Positions 9,215 to 18,343 of a stretch of DNA of 64,000 nucleotides are shown piece by piece. A model generated the notes under the pieces. It worked only from the letters and a program-made list of their open reading frames with translations, ran no database searches and had not been told where the DNA came from. The DNA comes from HTCC2207 sp002685195 (GTDB lineage: Bacteria > Pseudomonadota > Gammaproteobacteria > Pseudomonadales > Porticoccaceae), in contig CP179212.1 of NCBI GenBank assembly GCA_051201675.1, positions 1,302,001-1,366,000 on the forward strand. The letters run 5' to 3'. Positions within the stretch are counted from its first letter, which is position 1, and each line of letters opens with the position of its first letter. The translations under genes were made by a program, and so were the position numbers.

Positions 9215-9236
9215 TTTCGGTTTCCCTAATTTTTAA

Positions 9237-10016
9237 TCAAACTTCCGATAGCTTAAACAGTCGATGAAAGTTTTGCGTGGTTATTCGTGCTAAATTTTCG
9301 AGTTCAATACCATGTATATCAGCCAAACATTGTGCCACTTCAACCACATACTGAGGTTCATTCTTAGAGCCTCTATAAGGCATCGGTGCCAACCAGGGAG
9401 AATCTGTTTCAACGAGGAGTCTGTCCAAAGGAATCTTGGCGGCAACGCGTCGAAGTTCTTCTGCATTTTTGAAGGTAATAATACCCGAAAAAGCTATATA
9501 GAATCCAAGTTCAATTGCATCTTGGGCCATATCCCAGGACTCGGTGAAGCAATGCAACACCCCAGCCGCTGGAGATGGGTGCTTGCGCAATAGACGAATG
9601 GTTTCGTCGACCGCATCTCTGGTGTGGATGATAATTGGCTTGTTAGTCAGTTGGCTCGCTAATAGGTGATTTACAAAACTTTCACTCTGCCATTCAATGG
9701 TGTCCGAGCTATAGAAGTTATCTAATCCTGTTTCGCCGATGGCGATAACCCCTGGCTGATGCGCTAGAGCAACAAGTTGATCTACAGAGACAACCGTCTG
9801 TATATTTTTACTTAATGGATGAACTCCAACAGAAGTGTAAACATTTGGGAAGTCTGCCGTTAGTTCAACTAGAGATTTAGATGATTCCAAATCCACAGCA
9901 ATACTCAGTATTTGCCCAACCCCCCGAGCGGCTGCATCAGACACAACGGCTGCTAAACCGCCTGCACGGGTCGTGAGATCTAACTGATCGAGATGACAAT
10001 GCGAATCTACCAACAT
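9237..10016 (-). CDS. TatD-family metal-dependent hydrolase (YcfH type)
   Basis: 259 residues. The metal ligand HxH is in VDSHCHLDQ at residues 3-11, the metal-bridging Glu in AIGETGLDNF, further His in IIIHTRDA and VLHCFTES, and the closing Asp in VETDSPWLAP. YcfH/TatD proteins act as 3'-5' exonucleases or deoxyribonucleases. The position after holB matches the common tmk-holB-ycfH order. Confidence 0.92.
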   Translation of the reverse strand: MLVDSHCHLDQLDLTTRAGGLAAVVSDAAARGVGQILSIAVDLESSKSLVELTADFPNVYTSVGVHPLSKNIQTVVSVDQLVALAHQPGVIAIGETGLDNFYSSDTIEWQSESFVNHLLASQLTNKPIIIHTRDAVDETIRLLRKHPSPAAGVLHCFTESWDMAQDAIELGFYIAFSGIITFKNAEELRRVAAKIPLDRLLVETDSPWLAPMPYRGSKNEPQYVVEVAQCLADIHGIELENLARITTQNFHRLFKLSEV

Positions 10017-10061
10017 ATTGAATTGTTACCCAAATGATTAACTGATTATTTTTTAAGAATG

Positions 10062-11012
10062 CTATCTATTTGAAAACACCTGAGTCCAACTCATTAATAG
10101 CTCTTCCCATAATAACTGCTGGTTTAGATTGCTACCCGACAGGATCATGGCATGCATAAGGTGTAATCGGTCAGAAAATAGATATATTTTTTGATTCCCT
10201 TGGCTGGTCGAATCGCTTGTAACTAAGCGGTGAATATAATTCATAAACCATTCTAGAGCTTGTGGAGGAGCCAACTTGCTACATTGCTGCGCAGCGTCGA
10301 TAAAAGACAGTTTTCCATCGCGAACCGCTACTAGCATACTTTCAAAGGTTTCTTGCTCTTTTAAGCTGTCACTTTGAATACATTCAAGAGCAAGCAAGGG
10401 CTTACCAGAGGCTACTTCGAGTGCTTTGCCTACACTAACATTATCCCCAGTAACGGTTTTCAACCAATCGCCTGCTGCTTCAGCTGGGGGAGTTAACAGG
10501 GCCTTCTTCTGACACCTACTTCGAATTGTTGCAGATAGTAAACTCGGCCGATGAGAAACCAAAATAATCAGTGTCTTACCTTGTGGCTCTTCAAGACTTT
10601 TCAAAAGAGCATTTGAAGAGCTGTTGTTCATAGATTCACTAGGGGCGATGATTGCCACCTTCCAACCCCCCTGCTGCGCGGTCTTGTCCAGGGTCGATAT
10701 CAGCTTACGTATATCACCGATCAGGATATCTTTACCTGCATCCGGTGGCTCTAATAGAGCAAGGTCAGGATGAGAGCCAGCTGCAAGCAACTGGCAGCCT
10801 TTGCAGGCACCACAGGCATAGTTATTCATCTCTGCCGTACAGAGTAATCTATGGGCCAACGCTGTTGCCAATCGTTGTTTTCCAATGCCATTGGGACCAC
10901 TAATCAATAAGGCATGGGGCAGTCGCTCATACTCTAATGCTTGACTAAAATCCTTCCAGACACCCTCTTGCCAAGGCAATGGTAGCGCAACACCTGTTTG
11001 ATACGCCTCCAT
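10062..11012 (-). CDS. holB: DNA polymerase III delta' subunit
   Basis: 316 residues of an AAA+ clamp-loader subunit. The Walker A-like segment is ISGPNGIGKQRLA (about residues 37-49), and a zinc-module set of Cys58, Cys67, Cys70 and Cys73 follows. ALLKSLEEPQ and the SRC motif in IRSRCQ complete the signature. HolB is the stator of the gamma complex that loads the sliding clamp. It starts two bases after the tmk stop codon. Confidence 0.93.
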   Translation of the reverse strand: MEAYQTGVALPLPWQEGVWKDFSQALEYERLPHALLISGPNGIGKQRLATALAHRLLCTAEMNNYACGACKGCQLLAAGSHPDLALLEPPDAGKDILIGDIRKLISTLDKTAQQGGWKVAIIAPSESMNNSSSNALLKSLEEPQGKTLIILVSHRPSLLSATIRSRCQKKALLTPPAEAAGDWLKTVTGDNVSVGKALEVASGKPLLALECIQSDSLKEQETFESMLVAVRDGKLSFIDAAQQCSKLAPPQALEWFMNYIHRLVTSDSTSQGNQKIYLFSDRLHLMHAMILSGSNLNQQLLWEELLMSWTQVFSNR

Positions 11013-11014
11013 TA

Positions 11015-11650
11015 CTAAGTTGCGCTCGCTTGAGAGTAAAAGTTTTCTAAAACAGCTTCAATACTTGCCTGAACCTGTTCGAGGGATTGAGATGCATCAA
11101 TCACAGCACAGCGTTCAGGGTTCTCCTCAGCAATTTTAAGATATCCTTGCCGCACTCGATCAAAGAATTCAATTTGCTCTTGTTCAAAGCGATCTGGAGT
11201 ACTTCTCTCGCTAGCCCGCTTAAGACCAATTTCTACTGGAATATCAAGAATTAACGTCAAATCAGGTCTGAGATCACCTTGGACAATCTGCTCGAGCTTA
11301 GCAATCAAAGAGCAGTCCATCTCACGGCCAAATCCCTGATAGGCGTAGGAAGCATCAGTGAACCGGTCGCACAGTACTGAAGTTCCTGAATCAAGGGCGG
11401 GCAATATCACCTGATCCAAATGCTGCGCCCTGCCGGCAAACATAAGTAGAAGTTCTGTGGAGTCCCCGACCTTTTCTTCGCGAGGCGTTAAAAGTAACTC
11501 GCGTACTTGCTCGGCCAGGGGCGTGCCGCCCGGTTCTCGAGTCGATACAAACTCGACACCCCGTCGATTAAGCCAATGTTGAATGAACTCAATGTTGGTG
11601 GTCTTTCCGACCCCTTCGGTTCCTTCAATAGTGATAAATTTACCTTGCAT
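11015..11650 (-). CDS. tmk: Thymidylate kinase
   Basis: 211 residues. The P-loop EGTEGVGKTT is at residues 9-18, the DR motif in CDRFTDASYAYQGFGRE, and the lid region contains ERSTPDRFEQE. It phosphorylates dTMP to dTDP. It is tightly packed between mltG and holB as in most gammaproteobacteria. Confidence 0.96.
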   Translation of the reverse strand: MQGKFITIEGTEGVGKTTNIEFIQHWLNRRGVEFVSTREPGGTPLAEQVRELLLTPREEKVGDSTELLLMFAGRAQHLDQVILPALDSGTSVLCDRFTDASYAYQGFGREMDCSLIAKLEQIVQGDLRPDLTLILDIPVEIGLKRASERSTPDRFEQEQIEFFDRVRQGYLKIAEENPERCAVIDASQSLEQVQASIEAVLENFYSQASAT

Positions 11651-11669
11651 CTGTTTGTCGCTTTATTAA

Positions 11670-12716
11670 CTAAGGTTTTGTAGGGGCAGACTGATAATCT
11701 TCTGTCCGGCCATCGATTTGATAACGTCTTACCGCTTTTCTATGCTCATCAAGAGTATCTGAAAAGTAATGCCCGCCATCGCCTCGCGCTACGAAGTATA
11801 GGCTAGAACCCTCCTCGGGGTGAAGTGCAGCATGAATGGCTTCTGCGCTTGGCATAGCAATTGGCGTTGGAGGAAGACCATTAATCATGTAAGTGTTGTA
11901 TGGAGTATAGTTTTTGAGATCTGATCTTCGAATATTTCCATCAAATCTCTCGCCCATACCGTAAATAACTGTGGGATCAGTTTGCAATCTCATGCGCTGC
12001 TGTAAACGTCTAACAAAGACGCCGGCAATTGTAGGTCGTTCAATCGCTAGACCTGTTTCTTTTTCGATTATGGAGGCCATTATTAATGCATCATAGGGAG
12101 TGTCGTACGGTAGGCCCGATGCTCTAGCATGCCATTCCCTATCGAGTATTTCCTGCATTTTACGATGCGCTCTCTTAAGGATATCCGCAACTGAGTCAGA
12201 TGAGGTATAGGTATAGGTATCGGGGAAAAACCAGCCTTCAGGGTTATTCTTTTTAAAATCAACTGCGTCAAGCAACGTGGAAACCTCTTGCTCTGGTTCT
12301 AAGCTGAACTGAGTTGTTGAGTTTAGGTGCGACAACCATTGCTCGAAAGACCAACCTTCAGGAAATGTCAGCTTACGACGAATTACGTCGCCGTTGTTAA
12401 ACTTAGCCAATAATGTCCGAGCAGTGTCGGTTGGATCGATCCAATAATCTCCAGCTTGAATGTCTGTTTTATCACGTATGATTGCATATACAGACAATAT
12501 TTTAGGCTGAGATATTATTTTTTGTTTATACAGTCGATCATTCACCTGACTAAGATTACTGCCTTTTGGAATGACCCAAACAATAGGCGTTTCTGATGTG
12601 TCCACAAGCTTAATTGGGCTATCCAGATGCTGTGTTACCAGCCCATACAGCCAACCCGTTGCAAGGAATCCTACCACTGCTATCCATAGCGAAATTCTAA
12701 GCATAAAAGGGCTCAT
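11670..12716 (-). CDS. mltG: Endolytic peptidoglycan transglycosylase MltG
   Basis: 348 residues. One N-terminal membrane anchor (about residues 7-26), a LysM-like segment, and a YceG domain with the catalytic Glu in MASIIEKETG and the conserved IYGMGERFDG and NTYMINGLPPTPIAMP strings. It cleaves nascent glycan strands in the periplasm and is thought to terminate chain elongation. Its ATG overlaps the pabC stop by four bases (ATGA), indicating translational coupling. Confidence 0.94.
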   Translation of the reverse strand: MSPFMLRISLWIAVVGFLATGWLYGLVTQHLDSPIKLVDTSETPIVWVIPKGSNLSQVNDRLYKQKIISQPKILSVYAIIRDKTDIQAGDYWIDPTDTARTLLAKFNNGDVIRRKLTFPEGWSFEQWLSHLNSTTQFSLEPEQEVSTLLDAVDFKKNNPEGWFFPDTYTYTSSDSVADILKRAHRKMQEILDREWHARASGLPYDTPYDALIMASIIEKETGLAIERPTIAGVFVRRLQQRMRLQTDPTVIYGMGERFDGNIRRSDLKNYTPYNTYMINGLPPTPIAMPSAEAIHAALHPEEGSSLYFVARGDGGHYFSDTLDEHRKAVRRYQIDGRTEDYQSAPTKP

Positions 12717-13618
12717 TTAAAACAAGAATAGAGTTGGGCTAACATTAGTTGCAAGTCTCTTGTGTTACTGCCGATCGTAATAGGTTTTACTTCCGACTGA
12801 TCTTGATTCAGTATACCTGTAACTGGAACAATACCTTTAACAGAGTTACAAATGAAGATTTCGGTGGCAGCACTGAGTTCTCTCTCAGTTAAGGAATTAA
12901 CTCTTACTCCTAGCTGCAACGCGGGAAATATCTCATCAATCAAGACAGAACGCATCACTCCTGAAACGCCACAGAGGGACAAATCAGGAGTAGTCCATCC
13001 TTGAGACTGAGTTTTAAGAAAAACATTTGCCGAAGTAGTCTCAACAAGACAGTCATTAGTATCGAACATCAAGCCATCATCACACTCATTAGGGTGGACC
13101 TCATTGCGCGCTAAAACCTGATCTAAGCGATTTAAATGTTTAATGCCTGCCAGTGGCTTATTCAGCGCTAATTGATGCGCACAGCGCCACAGGTTAACTC
13201 CGTGGTCACGCTGAAGGTTACCCTCAGCTGGACTGGGGCTATAGCGGAAAATAACATTTGGACTGATGTTCTCAGGATTCTGGTAACCCCTACCTCCTGA
13301 TCCTGCGGAGAGAATAATCTTTACAACCCCTTCAGTAAATTTGTGATGAACAAGAATATCGTGAAACTTGCTCAAATATCCGTCTAACTTTTTTTCGTTT
13401 GTATTAATACTCAGCTCAGCTGCATCTTTACACATCCTGCTGAGATGACGATGCTTCAGGGGAAAGCTAGAGTTATTGTAATTAATGGTTTCAAATAACC
13501 CATGACCATAGCTCAGGCCACGATCAGACAACAGTGCTGATGGATCAGCATTGCAGAGTTCTGGATAACCATCGATTGAATAAAAGAAGTCAAATGTTTT
13601 CATAGGCCCATTAAACAA
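12713..13618 (-). CDS. pabC: Aminodeoxychorismate lyase
   Basis: A class IV PLP-dependent lyase, 301 residues from the first ATG, or 296 from the second (MKTFDFFYSI). The catalytic Lys is in GIKHLNRLDQVLARNE, and the GLMFDTNDCLVE and NVFLKT segments are typical. It converts aminodeoxychorismate to p-aminobenzoate and pyruvate in folate synthesis; its partner pabB is at 36.6 kb. A terminator separates it from acpP, and fabF, usually between them, is missing. Confidence 0.92.
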   Translation of the reverse strand: MFNGPMKTFDFFYSIDGYPELCNADPSALLSDRGLSYGHGLFETINYNNSSFPLKHRHLSRMCKDAAELSINTNEKKLDGYLSKFHDILVHHKFTEGVVKIILSAGSGGRGYQNPENISPNVIFRYSPSPAEGNLQRDHGVNLWRCAHQLALNKPLAGIKHLNRLDQVLARNEVHPNECDDGLMFDTNDCLVETTSANVFLKTQSQGWTTPDLSLCGVSGVMRSVLIDEIFPALQLGVRVNSLTERELSAATEIFICNSVKGIVPVTGILNQDQSEVKPITIGSNTRDLQLMLAQLYSCFK

Positions 13619-13629
13619 AACTTTCGGCC

Positions 13630-13661
13630 AAAAAAAAACCGCCCCAATTGGAGCGGCTTTT
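13630..13661 (-). terminator. Intrinsic terminator downstream of acpP
   Basis: On the minus strand AAAGCCGCTCC pairs with GGGGCGGTTT around AATT, followed by a long T run. It lies a few bases after the acpP stop and just before pabC, so pabC expression depends on readthrough or its own promoter. Confidence 0.9.
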
Positions 13662-13674
13662 AATGTAACTGTAT

Positions 13675-13908
13675 TTAGCTGTTCGCATTGATGTAGGTAA
13701 TTGCATCATTAACAGTTGCGATCTTCTCAGCTTCCTCGTCAGGGATCTCTGCATCGAACTCCTCTTCAAGAGCCATGATCAACTCTACAGTGTCAAGGGA
13801 GTCTGCACCGAGATCTTCCACAAACGATGAAGTCACCTTCACGTCTTCTTCTTTAACGCCAAGTTGCTCGGCAACCATTTTGATAACGCGTTCTTCAATA
13901 TTACTCAT
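13675..13908 (-). CDS. acpP: Acyl carrier protein
   Basis: 77 residues, acidic, with the phosphopantetheine attachment serine in GADSLDTVE (Ser37). It carries growing acyl chains for fatty acid and lipid A synthesis. It lies downstream of fabG with a spacer of about 160 bases and ends in a strong terminator, so it can be expressed at higher level than its neighbours. Confidence 0.98.
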   Translation of the reverse strand: MSNIEERVIKMVAEQLGVKEEDVKVTSSFVEDLGADSLDTVELIMALEEEFDAEIPDEEAEKIATVNDAITYINANS

Positions 13909-14068
13909 CTTGTCTCCACTCCATATAAGGGATCGATGTTTACTGATTTCAAGTCACAAGACTCGAAAAAGGGATTATGTGAGTTAAGGGCGGCATTTTA
14001 CCTTACAAATATTAAAATGCTAGTGTCTAAATAAAAAAAAGCTATAACGTTTGCAGAAAATCCACCTA

Positions 14069-14812
14069 CTAAGACATGTACATTCCACCATTAACGTGGA
14101 TCGTCTCTCCTGTAATGTAGCCCGCTGCGTCACTTACTAAAAATTTGACAACCGCTGCAATCTCCTCTGGGGCCCCTAATCGGGCTAAAGGAATCTGCCC
14201 TAAAAGTACCTCTTTGTTGGCGTCAGGTAGGTCTTTAGTCATGTCTGTGTCAATAAAACCCGGTGCGACTGTGTTAACTGTGATGCTACGTGAGCCAAGT
14301 TCTTTGGCAAGCGCACGGCTAAACCCTTCAACCCCGGCTTTTGTTGCAGAATAGTTACTCTGCCCACCGTTGCCCATCGAGCCTACCACTGAGCTTATAT
14401 TAACTATCCGTCCCCAACGGGCCTTAGTCATAGGCCTAACACACGCCTTGGATAGCCGAAATACAGCATTGAGATTAGTATTAATTACGTCTAACCATTC
14501 ATCCTCTTTCATCCGCATCAATATATTATCTTTAGTGATACCTGCATTATTTACCAGTACAGTAGGAGCACCAAAATTTTCCACAACACTCTGTAAAAGA
14601 GCACTAATCGAATCAGGGTCAGTAACATTTAATGGCATACCAGCGCCCAAAATTCCTTTATCAACAAACCGTTGGCTGATGCTATCGGCACCAGAGGTCG
14701 TGGTCGCCGTCCCTATGACGGTATACCCCGACTCACCAAGGGTGTCAGCTATTGCCGCTCCTATACCGCGACTTGCCCCAGTCACCAATACTACTTTTGA
14801 TTCTTCACTCAT
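14069..14812 (-). CDS. fabG: 3-oxoacyl-ACP reductase
   Basis: 247-residue short-chain dehydrogenase/reductase. The NADPH site is VTGASRGIGAAIA (about residues 10-22), the NNAG motif is present, and the catalytic set is Ser in NISSVVG and Tyr/Lys in YSATKAG. It performs the first reduction of fatty acid elongation. It starts 18 bases after fabD. Confidence 0.97.
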   Translation of the reverse strand: MSEESKVVLVTGASRGIGAAIADTLGESGYTVIGTATTTSGADSISQRFVDKGILGAGMPLNVTDPDSISALLQSVVENFGAPTVLVNNAGITKDNILMRMKEDEWLDVINTNLNAVFRLSKACVRPMTKARWGRIVNISSVVGSMGNGGQSNYSATKAGVEGFSRALAKELGSRSITVNTVAPGFIDTDMTKDLPDANKEVLLGQIPLARLGAPEEIAAVVKFLVSDAAGYITGETIHVNGGMYMS

Positions 14813-14830
14813 AGATTCACCTTTGGTTAT

Positions 14831-15766
14831 TTAAACAGCAGCCAGGGCATTTTTTAAACTGGCAACATCATCTGTTGAAAAAGAGACTATTTCTCTATTA
14901 ATTCGCTTGGACAAGCCACTTAAGACACGACCAGGCCCGCACTCAACTAATTGCTCAGCGCCTCGTCGTCTTAGCTCAAGAACACAATCTACCCAGCGGA
15001 CTGGGCTATAAATTTGTTCAAGCATTAACTTCTTAATAACTGCCGGGTCACTCTCGGACTGGCCATGAACATTGTGAATCACAGGTATCTCCGGAGCGCT
15101 AAACGTTACAGACCTAACTTGCTCTGTCAGTCCTTCAGCAGCAGCTGCCATTAAGGAGGTATGGAAAGGCGCGCTCACTGGCAATGGCAGAGCACGCTTC
15201 GCACCGGCAGCCTTACATAATTCTATTGCACGGCCGACCGCGTCCGCTGATCCAGCAATTACCACCTGTCCTGGCGCATTAAAATTGACTGCATCGACAA
15301 CTTCATCTCCCCTCGCGTCGGCACAGGACTGACAGATCGACTCATCGTCCAATCCTATTATTGCAGCCATAGCTCCAATTCCCACGGGAACCGCATCCTG
15401 CATTAAGGCTCCCCTTGATCTAACAATTCCAACAGCATCTTCAAACTTTATTGCACCCGCACAGACCAGTGCTGACCATTCTCCTAAACTGTGCCCTGCT
15501 AATACCGCTGGCATAGCCCCATTTTTATCCATCCACAGGCGCCAAACAGCCACACTAGACGCCAGTAGAAGTGGTTGCGTGCGTTCGGTTAAATTAATTT
15601 GCTCCTGAGAGCCCTCTTGGCTCATTTTCCAGAGATCATAACCAAGCACCTCAGATGCTTGGCTAAAAGTATCCTCAACAATAGAGTTAAACTCAGCCAA
15701 TTCACTAAGCATTCCAATCTTCTGAGATCCCTGACCAGGAAATACAAAGGCAAGATTATTTTTCAT
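14831..15766 (-). CDS. fabD: Malonyl-CoA:ACP transacylase
   Basis: 311 residues. FPGQGSQ near the N-terminus and the nucleophile elbow GHSLGEW (Ser93) are clear, with the catalytic His in APFHTSLM. It loads malonyl groups onto ACP. It follows plsX directly; the fabH normally between plsX and fabD is absent. Confidence 0.97.
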   Translation of the reverse strand: MKNNLAFVFPGQGSQKIGMLSELAEFNSIVEDTFSQASEVLGYDLWKMSQEGSQEQINLTERTQPLLLASSVAVWRLWMDKNGAMPAVLAGHSLGEWSALVCAGAIKFEDAVGIVRSRGALMQDAVPVGIGAMAAIIGLDDESICQSCADARGDEVVDAVNFNAPGQVVIAGSADAVGRAIELCKAAGAKRALPLPVSAPFHTSLMAAAAEGLTEQVRSVTFSAPEIPVIHNVHGQSESDPAVIKKLMLEQIYSPVRWVDCVLELRRRGAEQLVECGPGRVLSGLSKRINREIVSFSTDDVASLKNALAAV

Positions 15767-15775
15767 GAGTCTCCG

Positions 15776-16804
15776 CTAGTTTGTAGTATCAATGAGTTTT
15801 GCCTGCAGTAATGGCGTTAGCGCCTTAGGCAAGTTGTGCGCCGCAGCTTCAATAGCTACATCTAAGGCATGTCCGAAAGCCTTCCGAGAGGCACTTCCGT
15901 GACTTTTAACCACGACTCCATCCAGACCCAACAGATACGCTCCGTTGTAAAGCGAAGGGTCGAGTCTATTTTTAAGATCCTTAAAAGACCGACTGAAAAC
16001 CCCTAGTACAAGCCGAGCAAGCCAGTTCTTTTTCACAAGATCTTCTAAAATAACTGAAATCATATTAGCGAAGCCTTCGGTTGTCTTGAGTGCAATATTG
16101 CCGCTGAAGCCATCACAGACAACAATATCTGCAATACCTTCAAAAATGCCATCACCTTCTATGAACCCCACGTAATTAATACTCGAATCACCCTCTAGTA
16201 GCAGCGATGCCTGTTGCAATTCCTCGCTACCCTTAATGTCTTCTACCCCAACATTTAATAGTCTAACAGTGGGGTTACCAATATTATCGAGAAGTCTCGC
16301 TGTTAAATCCGCCAAAATGGCAAATTCATGCAACTGTCCAGCCGACGAGTGAATATTGGCACCTAAATCCAGAACGTAGGTTCTTCCCTCAACGGTAGGG
16401 AATGTTGTGCAAATTGCAGGACGAGAGATTCCGGGTAGAGTTTTCAGGTTGATCAAACCGAGAGCCATGAGAGCACCGGTATTGCCCGCGCTGATACAGG
16501 CATCCACCTGACGGGTTGCGACGGCATTAATAGCAAGACCCATAGATGAGTCTTTCTTATTTCTTAGCACTGTAGAGGGCTTGTCGTTGTCACAAACCTC
16601 TATATCAGAGTGATAGACGCTTATTCGATTCTTAACCTGAGAAGACGCCTGATTCAGCTCAACGGCTATAGCCGCTTTGTTGCCGAATAAGTCAGCCTCC
16701 ACATTTGGATGTCTTTTTAGAGAGGTTATCAACGCGGACACGGTCACTGATGGGCCAAATTCACCACCCATCGCATCTACCGCAATCCGAACCGAACTTG
16801 CCAA
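15776..16804 (-). CDS. plsX: Phosphate acyltransferase PlsX
   Basis: 342 residues, typical length. The opening IAVDAMGGEFGPSVTV and the later SAGNTGALMALGL and DGFSGNIALKTTEG segments define PlsX. It makes acyl-phosphate from acyl-ACP for phospholipid synthesis. It starts 8 bases after rpmF. Confidence 0.97.
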   Translation of the reverse strand: MASSVRIAVDAMGGEFGPSVTVSALITSLKRHPNVEADLFGNKAAIAVELNQASSQVKNRISVYHSDIEVCDNDKPSTVLRNKKDSSMGLAINAVATRQVDACISAGNTGALMALGLINLKTLPGISRPAICTTFPTVEGRTYVLDLGANIHSSAGQLHEFAILADLTARLLDNIGNPTVRLLNVGVEDIKGSEELQQASLLLEGDSSINYVGFIEGDGIFEGIADIVVCDGFSGNIALKTTEGFANMISVILEDLVKKNWLARLVLGVFSRSFKDLKNRLDPSLYNGAYLLGLDGVVVKSHGSASRKAFGHALDVAIEAAAHNLPKALTPLLQAKLIDTTN

Positions 16805-16812
16805 GGGAATGC

Positions 16813-16992
16813 CTAGTCGGCGCTTGTCTCGACCACTTTTTGTCCGCGGTAGAAACCGTCTGCAGTTACGTGGTGACGCAGATGTCTCTCTCCGCTCACT
16901 GAATCAGTAGAAACAGTTGCTGAAGTCAATGCATCATGGGCGCGACGCATGCCACGTTTTGAACGAGTTTTACGACTCTTTTGAACAGCCAT
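16813..16992 (-). CDS. rpmF: 50S ribosomal protein L32
   Basis: A 59-residue basic protein starting MAVQKSRKTRSKRGMRRAHD, the invariant L32 N-terminus, with a C-terminal part containing HHVTADGFYRGQKVV. Stop TAG at 16813-16815. The zinc cysteines found in some L32 forms are absent, as is common in gammaproteobacteria. It sits between yceD and plsX in the canonical order. Confidence 0.96.
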   Translation of the reverse strand: MAVQKSRKTRSKRGMRRAHDALTSATVSTDSVSGERHLRHHVTADGFYRGQKVVETSAD

Positions 16993-17026
16993 CAGATACT
17001 CCTAATCTAAATGTTGTATGCAGTTA

Positions 17027-17536
17027 TTAATTACGTTTTAACTGCTCTAAAATACTAAATGGGCTATCAACGATAGCTTCATCATGTGTAGCGTCTACCT
17101 CTTCTATAAAGGTATCCCCTGTGCACTCCCCCATGGCGTGGTAATTAACCAATGGTAGCGCTAATAAAATTTCATCTTCAAGTAACTCGTTTAAGTTGGC
17201 CATTTTATCAACAACAAGCCAGGGCTCATAGTTCTTTGCAACTCTATCCTCATGATCTTCTGACCAAATGACCTGTACTGCAAACTCAGCATGAAGATCA
17301 ACCTGTACTGGGTCTAAGCAACGCTGACAAACGGTGTTCACAGTTACATCGGCATTACCGTGAGCTATCTTAGCTCGTGATTCGTCAAGCTCAAATTGAA
17401 TCGAAGCCTTTAAGGGCTTACAAATCTCAGCAACTGATGCTGACAACCTTGGAAGGTTATCAGACTTAACTTCCCCTTCAAGTAGATAACCTTGGAGGGC
17501 CAGTTTTCGCGGGTCAATGTGAGTCGGCAGTGCCAT
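17027..17536 (-). CDS. yceD: YceD/DUF177 family protein (large ribosomal RNA accumulation protein)
   Basis: 169 residues. It shows the DUF177 pattern: an N-terminal beta region and a CQRCLDPVQVDL zinc-ribbon-like segment, followed by acidic sequence and ALPLVNYHAMGECT. YceD homologues are linked to 23S rRNA accumulation. First gene of the yceD-rpmF-plsX-fabD operon, with a strong promoter about 30 bases upstream. Confidence 0.88.
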   Translation of the reverse strand: MALPTHIDPRKLALQGYLLEGEVKSDNLPRLSASVAEICKPLKASIQFELDESRAKIAHGNADVTVNTVCQRCLDPVQVDLHAEFAVQVIWSEDHEDRVAKNYEPWLVVDKMANLNELLEDEILLALPLVNYHAMGECTGDTFIEEVDATHDEAIVDSPFSILEQLKRN

Positions 17537-17565
17537 AAAATCAGGTCGATCTCAGTTAGGCGCGC

Positions 17566-17594
17566 ATGATATGCAGAACACTGTGATCTGTCAA
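17566..17594 (-). promoter_or_regulatory. Sigma-70 promoter of the yceD-rpmF-plsX-fabD operon
   Basis: On the minus strand: TTGACA, 17-base spacer, TATCAT, followed at once by GCGCGCC. The -35 is consensus and the -10 has one mismatch. The GC-rich discriminator is the kind seen at stringently controlled ribosomal and tRNA promoters. The same architecture precedes tRNA-Glu. Confidence 0.88.
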
Positions 17595-17719
17595 AGAAAA
17601 TTGGTTGATTTCAGTGCTTTAACGTTCAGTAGCAGGTTAGAATGTAAAATAACAAGCTTTCTCAGGGATTTTGGGAGCTTAAATTCTCAAGTAAGCACCT
17701 AAAATATGAAAGCAGCCTA

Positions 17720-18307
17720 ATGTCTCAAATCATTCTAGCATCTACATCCGAGTATAGACGATCGCTTCTATCTCGCTTGAGTTTGAAGTTCACCTGCGTT
17801 GCCCCAGAGACGGACGAATACGCCCTTCTAGAAGAGCCACCGATCGCAACGGCTATGCGTTTAGCCGAGTCTAAAGCTTGCTCTACTGCTGAGCGCTATC
17901 CTGAGGCTGTCGTAATAGGCGCTGATCAAATTGCAGATCTTGAAGGCCAGCCAATTAATAAACCCATCAGCCATGACCTAGCTGTTGCCCAGCTCTCACT
18001 GCAGTCAGGAAAAATTGTCAGATTTCATAGCGCAATTGCCGTCGCTCAGATGGATTATTCAGGTGAATTGCGACATAAATCATGCATCAACACAACTGAT
18101 GTTCACTTTAAGGATCTAAATGAGAGTCAAATACAGGCCTATTTAGCTGCAGAGAAGCCCTATGATTGTGCCGGAAGCTTCAAAGTTGAGGGTCTTGGCA
18201 TAAGCCTTTTTGAGTCGGTTAAGACTACAGATCCGACGTCTCTTGTGGGGCTTCCCCTGATAGACCTATGCAAATTACTTACCCATTTTAACATAGATAT
18301 AATTTAG
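17720..18307 (+). CDS. Maf/YceF-family nucleoside triphosphate pyrophosphatase
   Basis: 195 residues. Motifs: LASTSEYRRSLLSRL at residues 6-20, the catalytic Asp in VIGADQIADL (Asp69), KPYDCAGSFKVEGLG, and DPTSLVGLPL. These fit the YceF branch, which prefers methylated nucleotides such as m7GTP; the exact substrate is inference. It is divergent from yceD and convergent with the HAD gene, the usual yceF location. Confidence 0.93.
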   Translation: MSQIILASTSEYRRSLLSRLSLKFTCVAPETDEYALLEEPPIATAMRLAESKACSTAERYPEAVVIGADQIADLEGQPINKPISHDLAVAQLSLQSGKIVRFHSAIAVAQMDYSGELRHKSCINTTDVHFKDLNESQIQAYLAAEKPYDCAGSFKVEGLGISLFESVKTTDPTSLVGLPLIDLCKLLTHFNIDII

Positions 18308-18343
18308 ATCTAACTTTATATTATTCGATTAAAATATTGATAT

